From NCBI GenBank assembly GCA_900552565.1, contig USAK01000030.1:1-21584 (forward strand): a DNA stretch of 21,584 nt, given 5' to 3'. Of this stretch, positions 14,501 through 21,584 are shown piece after piece (the stretch's first letter is position 1; each line of letters opens with the position of its first letter). The notes under the pieces are model-generated. The model worked only from the letters and a program-made list of their open reading frames with translations, did not search any database and had not been told where the DNA came from. This stretch comes from an uncultured Selenomonas sp. (GTDB taxonomy: Bacteria > Bacillota > Negativicutes > Selenomonadales > Selenomonadaceae). The position numbers were made by a program, and so were the translations under genes.

Positions 14501-17500
14501 GAAGCCCTGGACATTTTTATCCGCACCGGATTCAGAGTTCTTGCCGAGAACAATGGAATTGGCTCTCCAGGCGTTCGTATTTTCACCGATAGCTACAGCG
14601 CTGTCACCCCAGGCACCGCTGCTTTTACCAATAGCTATAGCATTGATGTTTGCACCGGCACTGGAACCGATGGCCACACTATTATCTTCCCAGGCACCGC
14701 CACCACCAATGGCCGTGGCATTAGCCCCTTTAGTGCTAGAACCTGTACCAAGAGCGACGGAACTGTCACCCCAAGCACCGCTATTTTTGCCAATAGACAC
14801 GGCATTGGTATTCGTACCGGCTCCGGAACCAATGGCCACACTGCCAGCTGCCCAGGCACCGCCGCCACCGATAGCCGTGGCATTAGCACCCGTTGCATTA
14901 GAACCAACACCTATAGCAGTTGCCTGGTAGCCACCAGCCTGGACGCCATTGCCCACAGCCGTACCGGAATTGGAAGCTTTTGTCCCTGCTCCTACACCTG
15001 TACTGCTACTACCAGATACGTTAGCCCCATTACCAACAGCAATAGATGAACCTCCATCGGCTGTTGCACCTGAACCGATGGCAACAGTATACAAGCCACT
15101 CGTAGATGCCCCACCGATAGCAACGGTATTTGACCCTGAGGAATTAGAACTTCCAATAGCCGTCGTATTCGTCCCACCAGCATGAGAAGAATATCCCAAG
15201 GCTGTAGAATTTTGGCCATTTGCAATACTACTCTGGCCCACTGCCGTCATACCGGAATATCCAGAATTATAACTGCCTGCCGCCGCTCCGTTACCGATGG
15301 CTACAGCCTGATTCCCGTTGGCCGTAGAACCGCCAATGGCCACAGATTGATAGTTACCGGCATGAGCATTGTACCCCAGCGCTGTAGACTGACTGCCTGT
15401 AGCAGATGTATTGAAGCCGACGGTTGTAGCACTTTCACTGGTAGCATTGGCATTGTTCCCTACGGATACGGATTGTTTTCCCGTTGCTGTACCGCCAACG
15501 GCCACCGACTTGCCGCCGGAGGTAACAGAACCTGAACCGACAGCTGTTTCGTTCTCGTTATGGGTACTGCCGCCACCAATGGCCGTGGATGAAGTCCCGG
15601 CACTGTTTGAGCCATTGCCAATGGCCGTGGATGATGCGCCCATGGCATGACCGCCGACAGAAACGGAATTGGCCCCCTGCGCCGTGGAACCTACACCGAC
15701 TTCCACGGTATTTTCTCCCAGAGCATGGCCGCCAACAGCGACTGAATTCTTGCCCTGTGCCGTATTGCCACTCCCTACTTGCACGGAATTCTCACCCAGC
15801 GCATGACCGCCAACGGCTACTGAATTTTTGCTCTGTGCAGTAGCTCCTTCGCCTACGGCAACACTATTTTCCCCCTTGGTATGGCCGCCGACGGCTACAG
15901 AATATTTGCCTTGCGATGTGGAACTCGTCCCGATTTGCACCGAATAATCTGCCAGGGCATGGCCGCCAACGGCCACGGCATTTTCGCCCTGAGACGTTGA
16001 GCCATAGCCGATGACCGTGCTTCCGGAAGCCTTGGCAATGGCACTGGACCCATAAGCCGTGGAACTTCTGGCCTGGGCTTGGGCATTGGAACCCATAGCT
16101 GTGCTGTCCTGCTGGAAGGCAATAGCCCCATAGCCATAGGCGGCGGAGTTCCTTCCCTGGGCCTGGGATTCTGTCCCCACAGCCGTCGAATTATCGCCAA
16201 AGGCTTTGGCATTGACCCCGGCTGCCAGGGCATTATCTCCGATAGCACCGTCGTTCAGATAGTTGTTATTCCCGGCCTGATCCGTTGCTTCCGTGGTCTT
16301 GACGCTGTAGTAATGGATCATGGCCTTTTTCAGCTGGGCCAGATTCACGGCATCGCTGTCTTCACTGCCGGCGGCTACATTCGTAATCTGGCGGCTGCCG
16401 TTCTCATTTCCCACAGAAACGGCACCGTTGCCGGATTTCCACACATTCGTGGTATCGATGGAAGACTTCCCGGTCCTGGGGTCCCAGCCGGAAACATTGC
16501 CTGTCCGGTCTGCCGCAGACCCCATACCCAAGGCCACGCCGCCTTCAACACTGGCCGTCGCCTGTTTGCCAATAGCCACCGAATCCTTTTCGGCATTCGC
16601 GTTGTCCCCGATAGCCACGGCGGAAGATTTTGCCTTAGATTGATAGCCAACAGCCACGGCATTCTCCCCGTCCGCTTCGACTTCACTGCCGGCGGCGATG
16701 GAGTTACTGGAAGGCTGATAAAGGGTGACGGAATAGAGCTTATCTGTATTGTCCGTTTTCTGATAATTATATTTCAGGCTGCCATCAGCATTCTTATCTG
16801 CCTTGCTGGCATCGGTGGTAATTTCCTTCTTCGTCACCGTTTCGCCGGTCGTGGCATCCGTTTCCGTGTAGGTATGGATGTACTGGGGCGTCGTGGTCGT
16901 ATTGTTATCGGCATCCCGGAACACTTGAGGCACTTTTGTGGGCTTGCCAGCACTGTCCTTGTACCAGGCCGCGTTGTCCTGGCTGGTGGTTTTATTTCCG
17001 TCGGCATCGACATAATAGGTCACCGGTTTATTTAAGACTTTGGCTTTATTACCGATGGCCGTGGAAGCATCCCCTTCGGCATGACTGTCATAGCCCATGG
17101 CAGTAGAGCCATTGTCTTCAGCTCTACTGGATTCAGTAGACCGATTCAGTTTGTGGGCCTGTCCTTCCCCATCGACCAGTTTTGTATTGGACTCATCATC
17201 CAGTGCCTGTCCCTGACCGTTGCCATCATCACGGATGGTATCCGTCTTGGTCCCGATGGCTATATTGTTCCGGCCGGCCTTATTGCTGCCTGCAGCCTGC
17301 ACATCCTTGCCGATGGTCAGATTCCCGTTCTCGTCATACGCCGCCGCACCGCTGTGGCCAAGGTCAACATCGGCTGATGCTGTCCCTTCAGCACCGTACA
17401 AACTGGCTGCCAGCACCGCGGCGACGAGCAGCCCTCCATGGCTGCTCTTTTTTTTCGTGTCTGGCTCTGGTTTTGCCGTTGCTCCTGCTAATTTCGGATA

Positions 17501-17555
17501 CGACTACGTAACAGCCCCTGACTTTACTGTAGATTACTTTGAAAATCTTATTCAT
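10514..17555 (-). CDS. Giant trimeric autotransporter adhesin with C-terminal SLH domain; frameshifted at an A8 tract
   Basis: Type Vc (YadA-like) surface adhesin, about 2,346 residues if in frame. The ATG at 17555 (GGGGGAG upstream) opens an ESPR, MNKIFKVIYSKVRGCYVVVS, but this frame hits TGA at 17390-17388 after 55 codons. Removing one A from the A8 run (17448-17455) joins it to KKSSHGGLLVAAVLAASLYG, a proper signal-peptide core cleaved after about ASA60. Then come hundreds of YadA-head repeats (SVAIGxxA type), interrupted by three neck motifs (VAAGSEDSDAVNLAQL and similar), a short collagen-like segment, and coiled-coil stalk modules. Near the end are a YadA anchor (about 2071-2151, ending ISFKFGQG), a coiled coil, one SLH domain (about 2211-2266, FPDVPENHWAYDYVKKLADR) and an 80-residue charged tail. 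As written, translation stops early; the downstream frame (from about 17416) lacks an export signal. Passenger exposed outside, SLH tail in the periplasm (inference). Confidence 0.9.
13158..13347 (-). other. Collagen-like Gly-X-Y patch in the adhesin
   Basis: The translated segment contains GKDGKDGSNGSIGLVGQNGK, then GKNGTNGTDGQPGVDG and YQDGKDGEAG, i.e. short runs of Gly at every third residue. It lies where the head repeats give way to stalk modules. In a trimeric protein such a patch could form a short collagen-type triple helix or a flexible hinge. Confidence 0.5.
14567..14890 (-). repeat. Two tandem 162-bp repeats in the adhesin head
   Basis: Two 54-residue units, each beginning GANATAIGGGGAW and containing GKxSGAWGDSxVA, run in tandem in frame (14890-14729 and 14728-14567). 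They are embedded in the YadA-head region and look like a recent internal duplication. Confidence 0.75.
15599..15988 (-). repeat. Five tandem 78-bp repeats in the adhesin head
   Basis: Five in-frame 26-residue units follow the pattern GxNSVAVGGHALGENSVxVG with a 6-residue tail. The GGH signature recurs every 78 bp. Copies are diverged but still similar at DNA level, so unit number could change by recombination or slippage without breaking the frame. The pattern fits pairs of YadA-head turns. Confidence 0.8.
17448..17455 (-). repeat. Poly-A8 tract at frameshift in adhesin signal sequence
   Basis: Eight consecutive A's on the coding (minus) strand between the ESPR (ending ARHEK) and the hydrophobic signal core. 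With eight A's the ESPR frame continues into a short out-of-frame tail; with seven it reads straight into the 2,300-residue adhesin frame. The position, just inside the 5' end of a surface-antigen gene, is typical of a slipped-strand phase-variation tract. Confidence 0.85.
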
Positions 17556-17620
17556 CTGCCACATCTCCCCCTCATTCTTACTCTTATGACTATTGTGAAA
17601 ATAACTTCATCTATAGTTAT

Positions 17621-17649
17621 GATAAACTTATATCTAAGAACAAGGTCAA
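17621..17649 (-). promoter_or_regulatory. Possible promoter of the large adhesin gene
   Basis: On the minus strand TTGACC (17649-17644) lies 17 bp from TTTATC (17626-17621), about 65 nt before the ESPR start codon. The -10 match is moderate. The rest of 17656-17940 is AT-rich and without a credible gene; it contains a 12-bp palindrome ACAAATATTTGT at 17834-17845 that could be a regulator site. Confidence 0.35.
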
Positions 17650-17944
17650 GACAGATGAAATCCATAAAATCGGCTATGTATTTCGGCCAAAATATTCAAA
17701 TAAATAAGCAAAAATAATCATAAACAAAAATTCATATTGTTATATTTAGGAAGAAACGAAGAAGGAGTGGTAAGAAGAGTAGTTTAGCCGCATGTTCTTT
17801 CTTCTTCTGTACAGTTACGTCCTAAGGAAAAAGACAAATATTTGTTTGCATTACAGTACAGCTTTTAATTCATTTCGCTTTATTGCTCGTGTAATTTGCT
17901 AGACTTGCCGTCATTTTTCGTTTTTTATTCATTATTGAACACAC

Positions 17945-17977
17945 AAAAAGCACCTAACCTTGATATCGATTAGGTGC
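17945..17977 (-). terminator. Intrinsic terminator of the smaller adhesin gene
   Basis: On the minus strand GCACCTAA (17977-17970) pairs with TTAGGTGC (17957-17950) in a perfect 8-bp stem around a 12-nt loop, followed by TTTTT. It lies about 25 nt after the stop codon at 18003 and shows that the two adhesins are separate transcription units. Confidence 0.85.
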
Positions 17978-18002
17978 CACTGCATAAATCAACTATGTAT
18001 TT

Positions 18003-18995
18003 TTATTTAGCAGCCTCAGCTGACTTTTCAATCTGTCCGCCGTAGCTGTCACGATATACTGTTGACGTTTCACCGTTTTTCTGCTGAACGACTTCGTCAC
18101 AGCTGTTGACGCGGACACGTTCGACTTTGTTATGGTCGTTGTCGTCGCCAGAGACGCGGTCGACGCGGAAGCGGTTCAGGCTGAGTTCGCGGATTTCGGG
18201 GGCGAATTCGCTGGCCATGTGCTGAAGGTCCGTGTCGGCTGCGGCGCCGTTTTCAAGGGCGCGCTCGAACATCGCGGCAAATTCGTAGCGCGTCATCGTG
18301 CGGTCCCCCTTGAATTCACCGTCGGGGTAGCCTTCGAGCAGGCCGCGGTCCGCGAGTTTCTTGATGTAGCTGTACGCCCAGTGATTCTCGGGAACATCAG
18401 GGAACAGCAGAGAACGCTGCTGTGTCTGCCCTGACGGACTGCCGACCATGGCCTTGAGCTGCTGAATCTCGGCATCCTGCTTTTCAACGTAATCCTTGAG
18501 TGCGAGGATTTCCTTGGCCATGGCAACGCGGCTGTTCGTCACGTGATTGCCCTGGCCAAACTTGAAGCTGATGCCTGCGTTAATCATGTCCTCACCGCCG
18601 CCGACTGTGCCGCCAATCGAGAGTGTCGTATCTTCGTTCGGCTGATAGAACGCGCCGACCGCCGCAGCGTTTGCGCCGCGGTAATTGCCGTAGCCGACGG
18701 CGAAATCCCATTTGTCATCGGGGTCGAAATCCTGCGGATGCAGGGCCGCGAGAGCTGCGGCGCCCGCACCGACGCGGTCGACACGGCGGCTGACGTTGCT
18801 GATCTCGCCGCCCATTTTCTTGAGCTGGGAGACGTTGACGGCATCATCATCGGCCGTGCCGGCAGCGACATTGTGGATTTGGTTGCCTGCCATGCTGACA
18901 TTGCCGTCCTGCACTGTAAGAACGCGGCTGCCGTCATTCGACTTGACTGTCAGGCCGCTGTTATTGATAGCCGTATTGCCCGCATTGAACGTGCT
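18003..18995 (-). repeat. 3' cassette of the smaller adhesin (copy B), shared with copy A
   Basis: Counterpart of 10514-11548. It encodes the last stalk, anchor, coil, SLH and tail, from STFNAG to the stop codon. Sequence identity drops sharply upstream of STFNAG, as expected if the 3' ends are kept alike by gene conversion or shared through a recent duplication. Confidence 0.85.
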
Positions 18996-20594
18996 GCCGT
19001 TGACCGTATCGGCCGTGACTGTCGCCGCCTTGACATTCGTGGCGCTAACATTTGTGGCGCTAACATTTGTGGCGTTGACATCCGTGGAATTTACCGTCGT
19101 AGCATTGAGCGCAGTCGTATTAACGCTGTTCAGGCCCTGCAGGTCTTTGGCGAGCTTGACCGTCAGCGTATTATTGCCATCGGAGACAACGCCGATATTA
19201 TTGTCTGCAAGTTTCGATGTATCAGCGACGCCGCCCTTGATATTGGTCGTGCTGTTAAGCGTCTGTTTCAGGGCCTCACCGCTGTCGCCGGCAAATTTCA
19301 GACCATCGTCCAAAGTAGCAACGGCGTGATTGTCCACGGCTACGCGGTTAATCGAGGTACTGCCGTCTACGCCTGAGGAGGCTGCGGCCGCTTTCAGCGA
19401 AGCCGTATTCGAGCCATCTTCGAAAGTCAGCTGGCCCTTCTCTCCATCCGTCGTGACGGATTTCGTGCCGTCGGCACTGGTCACGGTCAATGTACCGCTC
19501 TGGCCATTCGTGCCGGTGCTGCCAATCGTAACGTTATTGCTCAGGGAAATATCGTAATTCGTGCTGCCATTATCATTTGTCTTCGTCGTCAGCGAAAGAT
19601 TGCCCGCACTATTGCCGCTGTTGACTGTCACGGTCGAGGCCCCCTTGGCAGCTGCCTCATAAACAGTTTTTAGCTGAGCTTCTGTAGCTGCGCGCGTGGA
19701 ATTTGCATACTGCGCTGTATTCGTCGTATCAAACGTCGTATTGGAAAGGCCAGAGACAGTGCTGGTATGCTGAGAATCGCCGTCATTTTCGCCTTCACCA
19801 TTAATCTTGACGTTGCCAATAGTCGCCGAACCATCGTTAAGGGTCGTGTTCGTGCCAACCGCGACTTTATTCGTGCTGACGCCGGTGCTGTCAATCGTCG
19901 TACTGCCGCCAATCACAGCCTGATTTGCCGTGATGCCCGTACCATTAATCGCGGTCGAGCCCGTCGTAATGCTGCCGTCCGTGCCATCCAGTTTTACCTG
20001 ATGGTCATTCTGGCCTACCGTTACGGTACCATTGGTGCCGCTGATGGCAACTTGCTTATCATTCGTACCAAAAGTGACGTCTTTGGCCAAATCCACGGTA
20101 TATTTCTTGCCGCCCGTGGTTTCATCCGTTCCCGTATCTACGGTGATGTTGCTGGAGCCAGCTGCTACGGTGGAATGCTGGCCAGCCGTGGTTTTTACAG
20201 CATTCAGCTGGGAAACATTGACGGCATCCGTGTCATTGACACCAGCGGCAACATTCGTAATGGTATTGCCGCCATTATCGAGGCCCGAGCCGGTCAGGGA
20301 GACTGCCGTTTTGCCATCGGACAATGTTGTCGGCGTAATCGTAAGGCCATTGCCATCTTGAACTGTCTTCGACGTCACATTGCCATTGCTGTCCGTCGTT
20401 TCCGTCGTAACGCTAGTCAGTCCGGAAAGTTCTTTGGCCAACTTGATTTCCAATTTGCCATTCTGCGTTACATTGCCCTCATCATCTTCTACGGCAGCTG
20501 TAGCAATTACACCGATATTGTTGTCGGACAAATTATCAGTATCTGCTCCGCCGGTGACATCCATGGTGGAATTCAGCTGATGCTTGACCGTCAC
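18003..20594 (-). CDS. Smaller trimeric autotransporter adhesin, C-terminal part (downstream of frameshift)
   Basis: Main body (863 residues) of a second type Vc adhesin; it continues the frame of 20591-21244 after a one-base shift. It starts at a GTG only because of the frameshift: there is no ribosome site or export signal of its own. It contains YadA stalk/neck modules (VAAGVNDTDAVNVSQLNAVK and later VAAGTADDDAVNVSQLKKMG), beta-rich segments (VTVGQNDHQVKLDGTDGS) and a 5-residue-periodic stretch. These are followed by the YadA anchor (about 602-682), a coiled coil (VEKQDAEIQQLKAMV), one SLH domain (about 729-783) and a tail ending GGQIEKSAEAAK. Unlike the neighbour it has little YadA-head repeat. 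Residue Arg in the tail motif VNSRDEVVQQ of the paralogue is Cys here. As one gene it would be about 1,080 residues. Confidence 0.9.
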   Translation of the reverse strand: MTVKHQLNSTMDVTGGADTDNLSDNNIGVIATAAVEDDEGNVTQNGKLEIKLAKELSGLTSVTTETTDSNGNVTSKTVQDGNGLTITPTTLSDGKTAVSLTGSGLDNGGNTITNVAAGVNDTDAVNVSQLNAVKTTAGQHSTVAAGSSNITVDTGTDETTGGKKYTVDLAKDVTFGTNDKQVAISGTNGTVTVGQNDHQVKLDGTDGSITTGSTAINGTGITANQAVIGGSTTIDSTGVSTNKVAVGTNTTLNDGSATIGNVKINGEGENDGDSQHTSTVSGLSNTTFDTTNTAQYANSTRAATEAQLKTVYEAAAKGASTVTVNSGNSAGNLSLTTKTNDNGSTNYDISLSNNVTIGSTGTNGQSGTLTVTSADGTKSVTTDGEKGQLTFEDGSNTASLKAAAASSGVDGSTSINRVAVDNHAVATLDDGLKFAGDSGEALKQTLNSTTNIKGGVADTSKLADNNIGVVSDGNNTLTVKLAKDLQGLNSVNTTALNATTVNSTDVNATNVSATNVSATNVKAATVTADTVNGSTFNAGNTAINNSGLTVKSNDGSRVLTVQDGNVSMAGNQIHNVAAGTADDDAVNVSQLKKMGGEISNVSRRVDRVGAGAAALAALHPQDFDPDDKWDFAVGYGNYRGANAAAVGAFYQPNEDTTLSIGGTVGGGEDMINAGISFKFGQGNHVTNSRVAMAKEILALKDYVEKQDAEIQQLKAMVGSPSGQTQQRSLLFPDVPENHWAYSYIKKLADRGLLEGYPDGEFKGDRTMTRYEFAAMFERALENGAAADTDLQHMASEFAPEIRELSLNRFRVDRVSGDDNDHNKVERVRVNSCDEVVQQKNGETSTVYRDSYGGQIEKSAEAAK
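19036..19080 (-). repeat. Three tandem 15-bp repeats in adhesin stalk
   Basis: Three near-identical 15-bp units (pattern TTTGTGGCGCTAACA on the plus strand) encode NVSAT-NVSAT-type pentapeptides, flanked by more diverged copies (DVNAT, NVKAA, TVTAD). The unit is a multiple of three, so copy changes would alter stalk length without a frameshift. Confidence 0.75.
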
Positions 20595-21244
20595 TTTTGA
20601 AGTTTTGTGCTGTCTGTATAATTATCAGCTTGATATTTAAGGCCATCTTCCAATACGGCAATGGTATGAACGCCTGTCTGCTCACCGCCCTTTGTCTCTG
20701 TTGAAGAATTGTAAAACAAACGAGTTATACCATCATTTCCTGTTTCCGTAGAACTCTGCGTATATAAATGTGCCTGTGACAAGTCACTGTTAATCAGATA
20801 TAACGTACCGTTCCCCTGATTATCTATGCCCAGAGCAGCTCTTCTTTGTCCAGAAGAGTTGTAGGCATTAATTTTGCCATTAGCGATAGTGACGGATTCA
20901 TAACCGGTTCCCTCACCAAAGGTGGCACTGTCAAAAGTCGGCGTCTTGTTAACGCCAATCGTAATGGTTTCCGTTCCCGATGATGTAGACGTGCTGACTG
21001 TTGCATTATTTTGCCCCACAAACTTCAACGTTGTGGCAGTAGACGTACTATCTGTCGAATCGGCAGCTTCAGCTTCTGCTGTATTCCAGCCTCCTGCATT
21101 TGTAGCCAGCACCATCCCCATAAACACGGCCCCAAGCACGGCGGCTTTCTGTGCGCGGCTTTTGCCGTTGTTCTTCGCAATTTCGGACACAACAATGTAG
21201 CAGCCGCGGACTTTGCTCCAGACGACTTTATAAATATGATTCAT
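20591..21244 (-). CDS. Smaller trimeric autotransporter adhesin, N-terminal part (upstream of frameshift)
   Basis: The first 217 residues of the adhesin continued at 18003-20594. The ATG at 21244 has GGAGG about 9 nt upstream; an earlier in-frame ATG at 21322 adds 26 residues that are not part of the ESPR and is rejected. It begins with a textbook extended signal peptide: MNHIYKVVWSKVRGCYIVVS, a basic KNNGKSRAQK, and the hydrophobic AAVLGAVFMGMVLA ending in TAEAEAA. The passenger is Ser/Thr-rich (STSSGTETITIGV) and then resembles the large adhesin's ITRLVYQ/LDDGQKY module (ITRLFYNS, HTIAVLEDGLKYQ). It ends prematurely at TGA 20593-20591 (TKLQK). The equivalent module in the paralogue runs on, so the stop is a frameshift, not the natural end. 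Confidence 0.88.
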   Translation of the reverse strand: MNHIYKVVWSKVRGCYIVVSEIAKNNGKSRAQKAAVLGAVFMGMVLATNAGGWNTAEAEAADSTDSTSTATTLKFVGQNNATVSTSTSSGTETITIGVNKTPTFDSATFGEGTGYESVTIANGKINAYNSSGQRRAALGIDNQGNGTLYLINSDLSQAHLYTQSSTETGNDGITRLFYNSSTETKGGEQTGVHTIAVLEDGLKYQADNYTDSTKLQK

Positions 21245-21584
21245 GTGCGATACCCTCCATGATAAAGACACAAGCTTGTACTGTGACTTACACACGGAAG
21301 ACCCACAGGGCTTATCCTCCATGATATGCTTATCCTGTTATCGAGGAATCATTCTGCGTTGTAAATCACCGTAATAAATAATTTATATTATTTAGATTCT
21401 ACAACGAAATGTAATGCATATCATTCGTGTTTGCCTTAAATTACTATATATGTTCACTAAGATACTTATTTTTTCATTAACTGAAATGTGATGTTTCGCT
21501 TAGTTGAATATTATGCACTTATTAAATTTACAGTAGTTTACAACTTTAAGCAGCCTCTTCATCAGACCTAATTACGTCCTGCAA
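21245..21584. other. AT-rich region upstream of the smaller adhesin; no gene seen
   Basis: About 340 bp without a credible coding sequence on either strand, strongly AT-rich compared with the adhesin body. It should hold the adhesin's promoter. The best minus-strand candidate is TTACAT followed after 18 bp by TAATAT near 21380-21415, which is weak. A short dyad AATG-N5-CATT is present near 21415-21427. Nothing else is recognised. Confidence 0.4.

Noticed and set aside
12095..15049. Plus-strand open frames of 404 and 520 codons opposite the large adhesin
   Set aside because: The repetitive Gly/Ala/Ser codons of the adhesin keep the opposite strand open; no start signals or recognisable domains.
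15599..15988. Regularly spaced repeats resembling a CRISPR array
   Set aside because: The period is exactly 78 bp, in frame, and translates to YadA-head units; no invariant palindromic repeat, unique spacers or cas genes.
17834..17845. 12-bp palindrome ACAAATATTTGT in the adhesin intergenic region
   Set aside because: Noted as a possible site, but AT-rich palindromes of this size are expected by chance and no adjoining promoter was seen.
21413..21430. Fur-box-like AT-rich dyad upstream of the smaller adhesin
   Set aside because: It matches only short half-site fragments of the Fur consensus and does not overlap a convincing promoter.

Overview
The window comes from a diderm Firmicute (Negativicutes), most likely a Selenomonas- or Mitsuokella-like member of the Selenomonadaceae. 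The main evidence is a pair of trimeric autotransporter adhesins whose outer-membrane YadA anchor is followed by an S-layer-homology (SLH) domain. This pairing makes sense only in a cell with an outer membrane and SLH-type peptidoglycan tethering. Core genes are GC-rich, and Shine-Dalgarno sites are strong and Firmicute-like. The species call is inference.

Layout. (1) 1-2360, minus strand: the start of a pyrimidine operon, pyrB then pyrC (pyrC runs off the window edge and overlaps pyrB by ATGA). A good promoter and a roughly 190-nt leader with an intrinsic terminator and competing hairpins precede it, suggesting transcription attenuation. (2) 2469-6703, minus strand: an AT-richer accessory island. 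It holds a two-gene cassette (an Lcl/DUF1566-like coiled-coil protein followed by an LRAT/papain-like coiled-coil protein, overlapping by ATGA) and, upstream, a hicA-hicB toxin-antitoxin module with its own promoter, operator-like repeat and terminator. (3) 6725-8338, minus strand: a beta-CASP metallo-beta-lactamase nuclease. (4) 8508-10397: a LysR regulator (minus) divergent from a PEP-mutase/isocitrate-lyase-superfamily enzyme (plus). A 22-bp palindrome in the shared intergenic region carries TATAAT on both strands. (5) 10514-21244, minus strand: two tandem trimeric autotransporter genes, about 2,346 and 1,080 residues if read through, sharing a near-identical 3' cassette of about 1 kb.

Both adhesin genes are out of frame by one base in or near A-runs. 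The large one is broken in an A8 tract between its ESPR and the hydrophobic part of its signal peptide; seven A's would restore it. The smaller one is broken within a window of about 28 nt next to two A4 runs; one extra A would restore it. The remainder of each reading frame is intact. Phase variation (convincing for the A8 tract), recent mutation, frameshifting and homopolymer errors in the assembly are all possible.

The best candidates for undescribed biology are the LRAT/DUF1566 coiled-coil pair next to hicAB, the adhesins with a periplasmic SLH extension and poly-A switch, and the pyr leader RNA.
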